Part shown: one piece after another, positions 1 through 12,090 of the stretch
Layout of the letters: every line of letters starts with the position of its first letter
Position numbering within the stretch: position 1 is the first letter of the stretch
Origin: Dimorphilus gyrociliatus
Taxonomy: Eukaryota > Annelida > Polychaeta > Dinophilidae
NCBI GenBank assembly: GCA_904063045.1
Contig: CAJFCJ010000014.1
Location: 868,001 to 932,000, forward strand
DNA length: 64,000 bases
Direction: 5' to 3'
Made by a program: the position numbers and the translations under genes
The notes under the pieces: generated by a model
Database searches by the model: none
Seen by the model: the letters and a program-made list of their open reading frames with translations, nothing else
What the model was told of the DNA's origin: nothing

Positions 1-1064
1 TGATTGCTAGTAGTTACCAACGAACCATTAACCTATAAGGAAGAAGAAATAAAACAGATCTTTTAATTAAAAAACGTTTTTATAATATTTAAAAAATGTA
101 AAGAGAAAGAAAAAATTAGAGATAACTATTAAATTTTTATGCAAAATATAAATAAAACAATAATAATAACAAATGATTTAGATGGGAGAAGAAGGAATGG
201 TTTCTCTCGATTTTTGTTTTGTTTTTTTTGGGAATATTCTATTAAAAAAGTGGAAGGGAAATAAAAAATATGCTTTATATACTTTTCTTTTAGGAAAACC
301 CTACTAATGGATATTAAGTTTTTATTAATGTAAATAATATAACAGAATTTCGTAATATCTAGAAAATACTTTAGTATAGACCTGAGAAGCGAACGCCCAT
401 TATTTTATCAACTACGTTTTAAAAAAAACACTAACATAAAAAGACTTCCTAAGTTTGAAGAGAGAGAGAAAGAGAGAGAGTGAAAATCTTGCTTTTTTTT
501 ATAGGTTATATATCTATAAAAAGGAAAAGTGCCAGAAATCATTCATAGAACAATAATACAATTGTAGGCATAGATTTAGTCTAGAATTTTCATCCGAGTC
601 GTCATTGTTTTACGAGTACATTGTAAAGATACTAGGCTTATTTAGGTAGGTACGGAGCGGTGCCAAGCAGCGTTTGGTGACTCACCTTGATTATACGATC
701 ATTCTTCCTGATACCAGAACGATAGGCAGGTCCCTCTGTCGGGTAAAATTCGAATTAAAATACGTGGATTAAATATAAAAAAGTACACAAAACTCGATCG
801 ACTTTTTTACAACGTTAATGTTTGCTTTTGGTATATTTTATTCGATAATCCCGAATGTTTAAATTAGTTTTAAATATTCGCCAACTTAGAGAATAGCATA
901 AAATAACATTACCTTCTCTTACTGAGGCTACAAATACAGGTTTATCCCCAGTAACAGTTAACCCATAACCATTAGCCCTTTCGTCCCTCTTCAAAATAAC
1001 AGATCGTTGTATCAATTTTCTAGTTTCGTTGTCGAAACTTCTCGAATTACCACCAACTTCTAAC
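1..1064 (-). CDS. PDZ-RhoGEF (ARHGEF11/12, RhoGEF2-like), PDZ-domain exons, 3' part beyond window edge
   Basis: Three minus-strand exons join in frame: 1064-913, 735-686 and 32-1, where the window cuts the third. They encode the first half of a PDZ domain: a strand with VILKRDE, the carboxylate-binding loop YGLTV in place of GLGF, then FVASVREEGPA, SGIRKNDRIIK and VNGSLVTTSN. This order and spacing match the N-terminal PDZ of the RGS-containing RhoGEFs (PDZ-RhoGEF, LARG), which couple G12/13 and plexin signals to RhoA at the membrane. Junctions: AAGAGAAG|gtaatg, acceptor acag|AGGGACC, AATCAAG|gtgagt, acceptor tatag|GTTAAT. The first exon needs two carried bases, so at least one upstream exon exists that I cannot place. 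The RGS-like, DH and PH domains would lie left of the window. Other PDZ proteins are possible, but the FVxSVRE..A...G....D.IIKVNG..V pattern favours this family. Confidence 0.72.
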
Positions 1065-2291
1065 CTGAGATTTTGAAAGAGAAATATGTGTAAAAATTAA
1101 TCAACCAGTCAGTCGTTTCCAAACTCGTTTGTTTGTACAATGTTAAATCGCCTAAACTATCGAATTTATTTAAACTATTCAGTTGTTTCGAATACGATAA
1201 GCTTAACGGTGCATCGCGGTTTTGATTGCATAGTCGATCAGTTGGCCGTTATTTCAGTATGCATAACCGATAAGATATTGATATATTGTCCATTAGACCA
1301 GTCCTGTCGGTAGTTATTGTTTTGTAGTTGATACGGTGACTGAATATCGATAAGCATCCCTCCAGGTTAAATTTTACGACTTAATTTAATCGATTATCGG
1401 TATTTTTCGATTAAATTGTAACTTACATACCGCGTAGGCGGTTTAAAGATACATGTCACCGAACCTCCAGAGAAATAGTGATGATTAATAAAACGAAGGG
1501 TGTTAATAGTGTAGAGAACTTTTTTGTTTCTTGTTGGGCGATATCCAAAGTAAATTGATTTTTGAGTGGCCTAAAACGCAATGTGTTACCGGATCCATTC
1601 TTAAAAAGTCCAATTATAATTCACCAGTTAGAATTAGCACAAAAAAACCAATAGGTAAGCGAAATCGCGAAAAAAAGCACACCTTTGACAGGGGTGGCGG
1701 CGGTCGAGTAGACTTTTACTTACCGTGATAAACTATCGCCAGCACCGACTAAACTATCCATAACTTTTGCCATCAAATCATCTATCACAGCCTAAAGGAT
1801 TTGATATCCATACGACGTTAACAACGTCAAAATTTTATCCTGTTTCAGCCGTTTAATCTTCGAAAATTCATTTTAAAATAACTTCATCTCTAGTTTTGAC
1901 CTACTTGAAACATCTGCAAATAAGTGCGAGCCTGCACTCTGCGAAATAACCAATCACGAATCGTCTTACAATTAAATTAAAGAGACTTGAAATTTCAGAA
2001 CAAATCAATATTTTCTATATGTTATTTCGATTATACAAATTTCTTTAAAACATTTTTAATAATAAAATACGAAAGTGTCAGTTAAATTCCACTTCCGGTT
2101 AGCGCGTAAATATGAACAATCTAAATTTTTGCAACGGCAGATTTTGCAGATTGCAAACTTTAGCCCGTACTTTCAGATAAACATTCCACGAAAGCCGATC
2201 GCCTGCGTAGCCCAACCTCGTATCCCTAGCAACGCAGTTGGTCGAACTTTCGTACCATTCTTTTTATTGCTCACACAATTACATGATATTA

Positions 2292-2756
2292 TCAATAATT
2301 GTTAATTGGTCGATCGAATATGCATAGGCTAATCAGAGAGTAGTACTGTTCGACAAATATTACTAAATACAACCTAAAAATGCGGTGTACATGTGTAGAA
2401 AACCAAAGAAAAACAACAAACCCCTTCTGCCCGTTTTCCTCAGACCAAGACAAATAGCACCATTTGTTATCCAAATCTAAATCGAGTATTTTGTACGTTT
2501 GAGCTAGTATTTTATCTGGGCTCGAAGACCTAGTTCTTCGTGCAGTCCGCTCATATGTATATTTCCATTTTGTTTTGGGCCTAGACGGATTAGACGCCGG
2601 CGTCTCTTCCTCCGTTTTATGTCTTTGTACAGCCTCCTTTAGAACATTTAGTATCCCAGAATCATCCTTATCTAAATCTTCTATAGGAATCCGTACAGAG
2701 CCGGATTTGATCGACGACTTGTTCGAAGTAGATACCTCCTCGGAGGAAGACTCCAT
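2292..2756 (-). CDS. Uncharacterised ORF, possibly a 5' exon
   Basis: A minus-strand open frame begins at an ATG at 2756. It encodes a serine/glutamate-rich, charged N-terminus (MESSSEEVSTSNKSS), an amphipathic stretch (IEDLDKDDSGILNVLKEAV) and a basic, SP-containing segment (ARRTRSSSPDK). After about residue 110 the composition becomes hydrophobic and unlike a real domain. Coding therefore probably ends at an internal donor; phase-2 candidates are TTTTTAG|gttgta and CTTTG|gttttc. The frame stays open upstream of the ATG for about 22 codons. The composition up to about residue 105 looks like protein, but I recognise no family. It lies upstream of the RhoGEF PDZ exons on the same strand, and that first PDZ exon needs a phase-2 donor, so it may be the N-terminal exon of that gene. 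This is inference only. Confidence 0.3.
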   Translation of the reverse strand: MESSSEEVSTSNKSSIKSGSVRIPIEDLDKDDSGILNVLKEAVQRHKTEEETPASNPSRPKTKWKYTYERTARRTRSSSPDKILAQTYKILDLDLDNKWCYLSWSEENGQKGFVVFLWFSTHVHRIFRLYLVIFVEQYYSLISLCIFDRPINNY

Positions 2757-5590
2757 TAACGAAACTTTCGAAAGAACGGCATAGGACCGAATAGTGTAGG
2801 AAAAACTATGACTACGAGCGCCTCATTACGGCTGCTCATGATTATTCATATTTCTCAAGGCAGATGCTAGTATTTCCCTTTCGACTTTTCTTCTCAATGA
2901 AGGAAATCTTCAAGTTTAAGCATAGATATTTATGTAATAAAATCTGAGTTTCTACCCTCTGTATCTATGGTTGTTAAATTTTACTGTAAATCATGCGAAA
3001 TGCACTCCGCCAACTGAAGGAAAGTCGTAAAAACGAGAGTAGAATAAATAGTAACAGTAATATTTATTATAGGGCCGACAGATGAAACGATCCCCGTCAG
3101 GTTTAGCTATATAGGAAAAACTAGGAATTGCGTAATAAGTTTTTACATTGAAATATATAAATATCATAGGCCTATAATCGAGTGCAGACTGCGAGAATCG
3201 TAAATACCCCGAGAAGAACGAGGCGAACAGATTTCAGCACAGATAACGAACACAAAAACAACAAAGCTCCTCCAAGCGCCCACTCGATCTGCAAAGGAAA
3301 ACAACCCGCAAAATTTTTTTCGCTTTACTTTTTTCATAAAACTAGACAATTTCATCTTTATGTTACCAGTACACCATAAATAATAATAATGTACACATAT
3401 ACAATAAACAATTTTGCATAGACTGTACACACATCATATACGGTACACTATATTTTATTGTGTAGACCTAGATAAACACTTTGAACTAGACTTTTATAAA
3501 AAAAATCATATAATAATTGCATCAAAATGCTTATCTCTCTCTCTCTCTCTTTATATCTTCCCACTCATTTTCACTTCCCCAAAAATTCCTTATTTAACAT
3601 TTTCCATTCTGAATCACATAGTCAATTTAGATCCACTTTATCCGAAAGATGGCGTAAAGAATTATAAATTCTACCCAAAAGCTGAAAGAAAAAACGTGTT
3701 GTTGCATTTCAAAGTGTCTTTTAAGCTTATACAAATTACCCTTGAATTGACTAGTCTTCAACAGAATATTTGCGATTGTTAAAACCAATGAAAACTAGAT
3801 TCTAATGCAGAATGAAAAGGGATAGCATTGTAGAAAAAAATCAGTACAAATTCTTTAAGTAAACATCTTTAATTGAATAATACGTTATAACTATGAATAG
3901 AGTGGGTGGATGATAGTCTACTGGGGTAAAATGAACAAGATAATAGCCAGAATTTGTACCGAAAAAGGATGTTTTTCCAAAATAAATAAGCATTTTCGTA
4001 CTACTTTGAATAGATTTACTTGGTATTAAATTATTATTAAATCGTGTAATAAATCAATTAGACTTTTCGTTTTTGATTTGAAAAATGATATAATATGAAT
4101 TATTGTACTAATGGATATGCAAAAATCTTCTATAGATGGCGTAACTGTCCAAAGTTGTTAAAAGGTAGATAGATGTGAAAAGCACGAGAAAATAGGAGCG
4201 AGAGGGAAAAAAAAGCTGTAGTAGTATCCCTAGAGAATGCGTTATTATGATATTTTTTCCATACAGTTCCCGTGAGATACTTTTTTCTTTCTTTAGGGTT
4301 CTCCCTCTTTTTCAATGGAAATAAAGGGAGAAGCTACGTAGGCTAGATAATTAGTAGATGCCCTTTCTTACGTCATAGACCACCAGCTCCCTCTCCCCCC
4401 CCACTTATCTCTATTTAGAGTCTCATCATCTATACGTGTAGTAGCTTTATCACCTAAAGGAGTGTGAAGCTAATAAATATATCTTATTAAGAAGGATTTA
4501 TAATGATTTCTTTTTTCAGAGACATTTCTGATCCAGATACAACTCCTACTTCTCTTTATAAGTATCTCTTACAGTCTATTTATGGGTTAAACCTATTAAC
4601 GAAATGTAATATCTTGTGGTTGAGCGCCATCTGTTATTTCCTAAATACAAATATATCATATTCCGTCATGAGAAGGGTTTTCATAAGAATAAAATATTAT
4701 ATAATAGTAAATATAGGGTTTAAATAGATATAAACCGTATAGTAAACTTCTATCTGTAAAGTCTACGTGTAGCAACTATGCAGGATAAACATAGAATCGA
4801 TATTACGTATGTCAAAAATTCTTAACCGCAATAATAAGCGTCGATTTAAGGAGGGAGAAAACGAGATATTTAGAAAGTATTGAAATAAATGAATAGATTC
4901 ATAAAGAACTTGAATAATTATTACCCAATCCAGTCCCATTCTCACCTTTCACCCGAATTATCAAGCTTGCCAATCTGGGTAGAACGCAAACTGCACGTCG
5001 AGAAATTCAATACGGCGTTCAAAAGCGGTTATTATTCAATCAATTCTTCCCACTCTCCGGTGCATTACTGACCGATTCTTATCATTCCCTTTTCTTCCAC
5101 CAACTTATTTCTAATCAAGTCTTTAATTGTTATACTTTTTCTTTTATCCCATGCTGTTCAATCTATTTCTTTCTATATTATAATAAATCGAACATAGTAT
5201 TGTTATTATTAGCATCGTAACTATTCTCTCGAACCGAGGAAATTGCTCATTAAGGCGTTAGGTAAACTTATTAATATTCATGAGGGATAAAGGGGGAAGG
5301 GAGGGAAGTGCAGGAAAATACAGAAAAGGCTGTATAGACAGGCGTCTCGCCAAATAGACGTCCGCGCAACGATCGCAACTGCTATTCGGCTAATGAAGAG
5401 ACGTCGGATCGAGTGACGTTTTATGAGAAATGTTAATTCGATTAGTCGCTTTTGTCTGTCTTTTTCTCTATTTTCTGCATGTCTATGATAAAATTGTACA
5501 TCTATTGAAAGGCAGCAATGAATAATACTTTTATTTATATTTATATTCAGTATATGCAACTTTGTACCCATATACATGTATACACTATAC

Positions 5591-5647
5591 ATATAAATAT
5601 ATATATATATATATCTATATATATATATAATATATATATATGTATAT
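5591..5647. repeat. TA microsatellite
   Basis: Alternating TA with a few interruptions, in the spacer between the RhoGEF and Six4/5 genes. Confidence 0.8.
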
Positions 5648-6744
5648 CTCTTTTTGTCACAAAACTATACTTTAATTTTTAGCTTGAGTTTGTCACGTGA
5701 TTACACAGTGAAAATCGTAAAAGCGGGAGTTTGTCTGTAATTATAGCTAGATTATAATATAGAACGATTGGGTCGTTTGCCTGAGGCGGGTGTTTATAAA
5801 CTCGATGACCCAGTTTTTCTTCATTATTATTACTAATTTTTTAGCAAAAACCTGCCTAACGTTATAACGGAGGGAAAGAAAACAACCTTTTAAAGGTTTT
5901 AAAGGTCGGCTTTTTGTGCAAAATGGTCGATATAGAAAACGAGAAGCAGATGGAACCATCAAAAGGCAGCAGACACATTGATAATGACTAGGCTCAGGTG
6001 ACTAGCTTCATATTTCAATATTGGAAAGTCGACGCCTTCCGCCATGTTGCAGTGTAAGCCGACTCTCACCATGTACAGTTTGCCCGATAGAGAACAAGCT
6101 TAGGTAGTTTTCACCGTCGTATTTATCGTTTGCTAAACAACAGAGAACGCCCCGGCCACCCTCAGGCTAGCCAACTTCAAAGAGTTTCTTTTCGGTAACG
6201 CCCCATCATGTAGCGTCAATTAAGCTTTGTTTTTTTTCTCAACAATTAACCTAGCAGAATAAGAAACTGCGCATTTTATTCTCATTCCCTAAGTGCCGCT
6301 CTTTCGTGAAGCTATCAGAGTAAAAAAATCTCTGCAGTAACCTTTCCCCCCACCTACCAACTAATTCATAAAATGTTTACTCGTTTGTACACGCGTCAAA
6401 TGCGTAATGGCCGGCGTCTACATACTGAGCTCGTATGCGTGCCTGTGTCGTGTCAACTAGTGCTTACGTCACGACAGTTTGTCAAAGGGAAGTGTACCTA
6501 ATGAGCGCTCACGCACCGCAGCGTTTGTACATTTTGTAGCTTTATGTGTTTGGGTAATCATACCATGGATATATTTATAAATAAAATAAAGAAATGTACC
6601 AAAACATGATTTTATAATATTGAATATTTAAAGCGAAAATTGTATTATTTTCACAAATGCAGGATAACTGCAAAACATAACGTAAAAAATACCTAAAAGG
6701 AAACACCATATCAACATAAACATTGAGAATATTTAAAATTTATA

Positions 6745-6776
<32 letters not shown>
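6745..6776. repeat. TA microsatellite
   Basis: Uninterrupted (TA)n tract in the spacer upstream of the Six4/5 3' end. Confidence 0.8.
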
Positions 6777-6781
<5 letters not shown>

Positions 6782-7168
6782 AGAAATTTACAAATCCAAT
6801 AAGGATATTTAAAATAATAAAAAAAAAAAAACTGTATAATACGCATGCGCTGAACGCCGTTCTCATGACTTAAACCCGATCCAAAAGACACGAACACGAA
6901 TTTTGACAGGGCGCTAAGCCTTGCGAAAGTCGTTGGAAATTGAAAAACATTAACGGAGGCGAGTTTACGGAACGTGTCAGCAATTTGTCAGCAGACGAAA
7001 AAAAAACTTCTCTCTTTTCTCTATTTTTTTCAAAAGAATCTTCTATATAGAGATTATTATTTTTCTATTCACGTACACTAAAAATGTCTGTTTTTTTAGG
7101 AAACTGATTTCGTTTCAGGACCCTCCCACCCCCAACAACTCCTTGGGAAATATTATTATGAATGAATG

Positions 7169-9303
7169 TTAGATAGGATTAGGCCCAACCTGTTCTAGTA
7201 CGTGATGGCGTTCTTGTTCGTAATGAGGATGGTGAGTTGGATGGTAAGGCAGATGATGCTCATTCTTTACCAGGTTCAGCGTCATGTTTAAGTGAGCGTC
7301 TTCGAAAAGTTTGTTCACAAGATTCGGATGATATTTGGCGTCGGCGAAGACGTGGCACGGATTCGGGTTAGAAACCTGGTGGCATAACGATTGAGCGTAG
7401 TTGTTGTACTCTTCCACGTTCCCGTTTGCCGTCGACGATTCAATACTGTTGTCGTAATTGAAAATCGATTTTAAAATAGACCGTCTTAAATAAACAGTCG
7501 ACCGGATCTTAATAAAGACTGACACTTTCATTAAACGCGACTGTTCATGTGCGATGTTCAATTCTCAAACATTCCGCACGCTCGGGTGAAATCGGGTGGC
7601 AAAAAGTCGCCTTTTATTCTCGCTTTTCTCAATAAGGTCCTTGTTAAAGGCCTATATGTAGACATATTATCAACATAAACTATTTTCGATGATAAAGTTC
7701 TATTAAATGTATACACCATTTATAGCATTTATAAATCCTACTTGAAAAACTTTATCCCTAAGATATTATACATAAATGTCTACGAATATTTATAATCTCT
7801 ATAACAACTGTATAAATCCTACATACATCAAAAGAATCGGCCCCCCCCAATTCTATAAATCATCATTCCCTACTCGATATATAAAACAAAGAGGGCGGAT
7901 AATACCGCACCTGTCGAGCAGATTTAAATTTCTTTTACGTACTCTATAATGCAGTTCCTAAGTATTTTACGCATTAATTTACATATTTAATTAGTTTTCC
8001 AGTTTTTAACATGGTTTTATATGAACTACAGGTACAATTGATTCCATTTTTCCTATCTTTTCTTACCTATTATACCAGTTCAAAATTTTTAAATATTCGT
8101 AAATATGACTGGATAAACAGATTTCCTATTTGGAATGTAAAATGCTCTGGTATGATTCTAGTTTATCTATTTATAGAAGATGACTTATGTAAGACGTTTT
8201 AAGGCGGAGCTTTTGAGGTGCCGCGTGCTGGTTTGTTTTCGATGTATACTGACACCAAAGGAGAGGTTACATACGGAAAGAGTTTAGCTAAAGGACCAGT
8301 TGGTTTTCTTTCTCTTTCATTTATATTTTATTATCTTTACTTTCGCACACCAGGAAAAATATGTAAACTTTCTTTCACTTCATTACTTAAGCCTATAGTG
8401 CATGTAGTTTCTGATAAAAGGTAGGTGTACTTATCTGGTCGAGTGTGGAAAACAATGCGGAAAGGGGGTCGATTTCCGGAGGGACTTTTATTACGCTTTT
8501 GAATTCTTATCTAATAGCGCCCTATCTCGATTGATAAGGGAGTTTTTCGGCTCGTTTTTTCTAAGGCGTTTTGTTTTAATACGAATTCATTATACTTACG
8601 ATTGAGCGTAACGGCAGTGAGCGGACGGGAGATGAGGTTGCGGCGATGGTCGATCCCTTTGGCGACGATTTTTGAACCAGTTTGATACCTGCGTTAAAGT
8701 AAGACCCGTCTTCTTTGCCAAGCCTCTCTTTTCGTCTGGAGTTGGGTAACGGTTTGTCTGATAGCTGTCCTTGAGGAGTTGTCTCGATTTTTCTTTAAAA
8801 CAATAGACAGTCTCCTCTCCATCCCATATTGTCTTCGGTAGGGGGTACTTACGTCTAAGACGATACTTATCAACCGCTCCCAGCGGCCGACCCCTGATCT
8901 TTTGCGCTTCCATGTAGTGGGCTTTGTACCACATGTCTTGAAGGACAGTGTGGTTTGAAGCGTCAAATTGATGATTCTCTAAAATAGCATACAACTCGGG
9001 AAATTTACCACGATGGAAGGCAACCGTTGCACGGGCTTTCAAAACCGCTTCGGAACCTCTTAGTAATTCATTTGGCGGTAAAGACCAGAGAAAAGCATTG
9101 AGACGGTCGATTTTTTTGGATTGCGTAAGTGCTTCACAGACGCATGCCACTTGCTCTGGTGAAAACGTTCTCGTCTTTTCGTCTATGCGTTGATCTTCGC
9201 ATTCTCCTAACTCATTAATTAATTTTAGCCGTTCCGAACTATCGTCTCCATTGGCAGGGGATGGTGTTGAAGAGGATGAACGACTCTCCTCCATCGTCGA
9301 CAT
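7169..9303 (-). CDS. Six4: Six4/5-class homeobox transcription factor (two exons)
   Basis: Exon 1 is 9303-8600 and exon 2 is 7445-7169. They join at CAATC|gtaagt and acaacag|TATTG in matching phase, giving 326 aa. The SIX domain runs from about residue 47 ([13 protein letters not shown]) to 160. The homeodomain follows ([12 protein letters not shown], then [13 protein letters not shown] at about 206-218). The junction motif [10 protein letters not shown] with [16 protein letters not shown] marks the Six4/5 subclass; Six1/2 reads ETSYCFKE and Six3/6 differs further. Known family role: nuclear DNA-binding regulator of mesoderm, muscle and gonad development, usually working with Eya. The C-terminal tail from exon 2 is short (about 92 aa), ends in a histidine-rich stretch and is unlike the long vertebrate Six4 and Six5 tails. 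The start is the first ATG before the SIX domain. Two CCAAT elements, an ATTGG at 9366-9370 and a CCAAT at 9381-9385, lie just upstream. Confidence 0.9.
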
Positions 9304-9365
9304 TTTGCCGTATGCTGTTACGACGTGCGAGAGGTCACGCCTTACTTATTATGCGCTTTGCGCTG

Positions 9366-9385
9366 ATTGGTCGATTCTAGCCAAT
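9366..9385 (-). promoter_or_regulatory. Paired CCAAT elements upstream of the Six4/5 gene
   Basis: An ATTGG at 9366-9370 and a CCAAT at 9381-9385 sit 63-82 bp upstream of the start codon, in opposite orientations. This spacing is typical of NF-Y-bound promoters. I see no TATA box nearby. Function is inferred from the motifs alone. Confidence 0.4.
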
Positions 9386-9754
9386 AAGCTTTCGTCAGAT
9401 ATTTTATTCCAAAAAACGGTTGATGAAAAGGCATCAACTCCCAACTGGGTCAGCGCCTAGTGTTAATAATAATTGCTTTTAGTTTGAATAGAAAGGCCGC
9501 CCTCGGCTGAAAAAAATCGTCCCTCATGCTCCTTCTGCTAAAGTAAAAAAAATGACTATTCGTATTCACACGCATAGCTCAGTAATAATTCCAGCGAAAA
9601 TTAAATACACAATGAAATAGTAGACGACCAAGTCGGCTAGGCCAAGATAAGGCGTAGGGAACGAGAGACGGTGTTTACTAAAAATCCTCGACTTGTTTGC
9701 GTATTTTATTCCATTTTCGGAGAGAAAATAAGATAGAGAAAAAAATTTAAAAAG

Positions 9755-9790
9755 AAAAAAAAAAAAAGAGAGAGAGAGAGAGAGAGAAAA
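9755..9790. repeat. A-rich and AG microsatellite
   Basis: A-rich run followed by (AG)n, in the spacer upstream of the Six4/5 gene. Confidence 0.75.
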
Positions 9791-12056
9791 GAATCTAATG
9801 TTTCTTATCAATTTTTTAAATAGTCTCTTTTTATTAAAAGAAATATTAAAAACAACGACGAAAAATGCAGAGAGAGAGGTTTTTTTTCTTTGCGCGTGTT
9901 GTTATATTGTTCTTTCCTTAAACAGTGCACATTTCCAACGCAAATATTGACGTTTTTGCGTGCACCACCAGATTAAGCTTTCAAAATTCTTGGAATGTTA
10001 TCGAAACGTAGTTTTTGCTGCCGGCTTAAATGTTCAACATTCGAATATTCATAGCGACGAGTGAGCTGAGAAGGAAGAGAGATCAGAATGTCAGGATTTT
10101 AGCGAATGTTTGATTGTGGATCTAAGTCTGTGTGTATGCAAGAATTTTCTGGCACAGAAGAAAGAGCAGATAGAGAAGAAGAGAAAATATCCACGAAGTG
10201 ACATAGATTCAACATTTGCTATGTTATTAATAAAGATATTCGGTGTAGTAAAATGATCTAGCAATAAACAACTGATTACGTAATATGTATAGTGTCGGAG
10301 CTTGTATAAAAATCGTGGGTAAACATAGTCGGGGGCAGCACTCACATTAATCGACAAACAAAAAGGTGGGTAGCCACGCGCAGGTGTCTACGTCAGGATG
10401 ACAAACAAGAAATTAGAGCGTGCCAGCTATACAATGACAAACAACGAACGACGGACTGAAATATGATAGATATTTAGCCTCATTCATTTAGCGCCGCCAT
10501 TCAACACCTACCATCGTCCCGGCTCGTTTGTATTCGTTTGTATATGTCGTGTTTGTGCTCTTTTTTTACCTGTATATCGTCGTCGACACGCGTCGACGTA
10601 ATGTAACGCCGCGAACGGAATGCGCATCATGATTACGAATTCCTTTAACGAGACACCTTGTTTTGTTCTGTTTAGAAACGAAAAACGATACTGTGTATAA
10701 CCGACAGCAAAACTGCAACAATACATCGCGCACCTGCAATACATGACTGAAGGGCGGCTGGAAAATCCGGCGTTCTATACCTTTTCCTATACTTTTCAAC
10801 GGCTAGAACATCAAAGGTTCACGTGGGCGTAGACGTATGCTTCGCGTGACAAACGACTCTACGCATATAATGCTAATTGATTTCTCCTCCAATCCCGGTC
10901 TAGACGAACCTCTCTCTGGAATAAATTTGATTAGATCGCTTGCATAACTTTCGTGTTGATACGTCAAAAAACTGGAATAACCTTTATTCCCTGAACCACG
11001 CCCCGATAGCGTGTAGCTCTTTGGCGGCATGTTTGTCTTGTGAAGATAAGCATCAAGCGACCGATAAGGACGGGGCTCAAAGAAAGTTAGGGACAAAAAA
11101 TAAAAGAGAACAAATGAGTGTGAGGGCGATAGAGTGAAAGAAAAACGACGATCCGACATTCATTAGTAAATGACGTCCTCTTCAAAAGAAAGAAAGAATT
11201 GGACAGATGCGGAAACGTCTCCAAATCGTGTCCTACTCAGGTGTCGTCCTATCTGTAGAGTCACGCTCCTGTTAATAAGCTAACCTATACAACATATAGA
11301 GACATTCGGTCACGCTTGTTGCAGTTGTTGCAGGTGGGGCGTTAATCGGCTAAACATCATAAATGCATAGAATTTCTTCGAGCACGTCATTGTTCTATCT
11401 CCGGGGGCTACGTACTCGCGGCTCGAGTTTCGCCCGATTAGCGCAGATTTAGCGCACATAAAACGACCGCTGTCGGAGACGGTCTTTAATTCGAAATTAT
11501 TCCGCAGATGCCGGTCTGGGCGTCTCTCGAGAGTGAAAGCGTCTACGATTTTGTCGTCAAACATTTCTCTCCCGGCATCGGACTATTCTACGACTACCGG
11601 CTATACGAGTGTCATGTCCGGAGCGGTCGTTAAATTATAGGGAAAAATTTGAAAAGGAGGAGTCGAAGTAATTGGCTTGATGAAGAGATAGCGGTGAGCT
11701 GCGGGGCCACCTGGCGGTTCTTCCTCTTTCTCGCCTTATTACGGTGCGCCGAACGTTTGATGTAAGCGGAAAGTGACGTCAACATAACTTATATGATGTA
11801 ATTAGCTCTTGTGCCAATAATTATACGCATACGGAGTCATCTTCACTCTTTATGTTATCTTTTTTAAAGTAGATCTATTTGTAACCTTCCTTTATATTTA
11901 AGTTTTTTTTTGGCGTACAAAAGTAAATAGAAGAAGAAAAAAAAATATAAGAAGTCGTCTCTGCTAGCAGTTTTTTCTTTTCCTTTTCTTACTTTTCTCT
12001 CTATTCTTCATCTTCTTTTGTCTTTCTTTCTATCTTTTCAGTCTTTCATTGTTGTT

Positions 12057-12062
12057 TTTATT
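12057..12062 (-). terminator. RPS6KC1 poly(A) signal
   Basis: AATAAA on the minus strand, 29 bases after the RPS6KC1 stop codon at 12091-12093. It is the only canonical hexamer I noticed close downstream, so the 3' UTR is probably very short. Confidence 0.5.
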
Positions 12063-12090
12063 ATTGTTATATTTTAAAATTTTCAATACG

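Larger units (their letters stand above)
1065..7168. other. 6.1 kb mostly non-coding spacer between the RhoGEF exons and the Six4/5 gene
   Basis: I recognise no protein domain here apart from one ORF at 2292-2756, listed separately. The sequence is AT-rich with a (CT)n run near 3533-3551 and TA microsatellites near 5591-5647 and 6745-6776. A more GC-balanced island at about 6000-6550 is rich in CpG. It could hold the promoter and 5' non-coding exon of the RhoGEF gene, but the sequence alone does not show this. Confidence 0.5.
9304..12090. other. 2.8 kb spacer upstream of Six4/5 and downstream of RPS6KC1
   Basis: No recognisable exon was found. The part from about 10300 to 11780 is less AT-rich than the rest of the window and is CpG-containing, with several short overlapping ORFs and no domains. 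A perfect CRE-like octamer TGACGTCA lies at 11774-11781. An (A)n(AG)n tract is at about 9755-9790. The position upstream of a developmental homeobox gene makes cis-regulatory content plausible. The RPS6KC1 poly(A) signal lies near the right end. Confidence 0.45.

Noticed and set aside
7169..7561. Independent single-exon gene of 130 codons
   Set aside because: The first part up to 7446 has a non-coding feel and an acceptor at 7446/7445 joins the rest in phase with the Six4/5 homeodomain exon.
10508..11159. Cluster of overlapping minus-strand ORFs of 77-118 codons
   Set aside because: Two overlap each other in different frames, none shows conserved motifs, and their translations are low-complexity or irregular.
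11310..11564. 84-codon minus-strand ORF in a GC-richer patch
   Set aside because: No recognisable domain, no supporting splice pattern and several overlapping ORFs of similar length nearby. The composition fits a regulatory CpG-containing region as well as coding.
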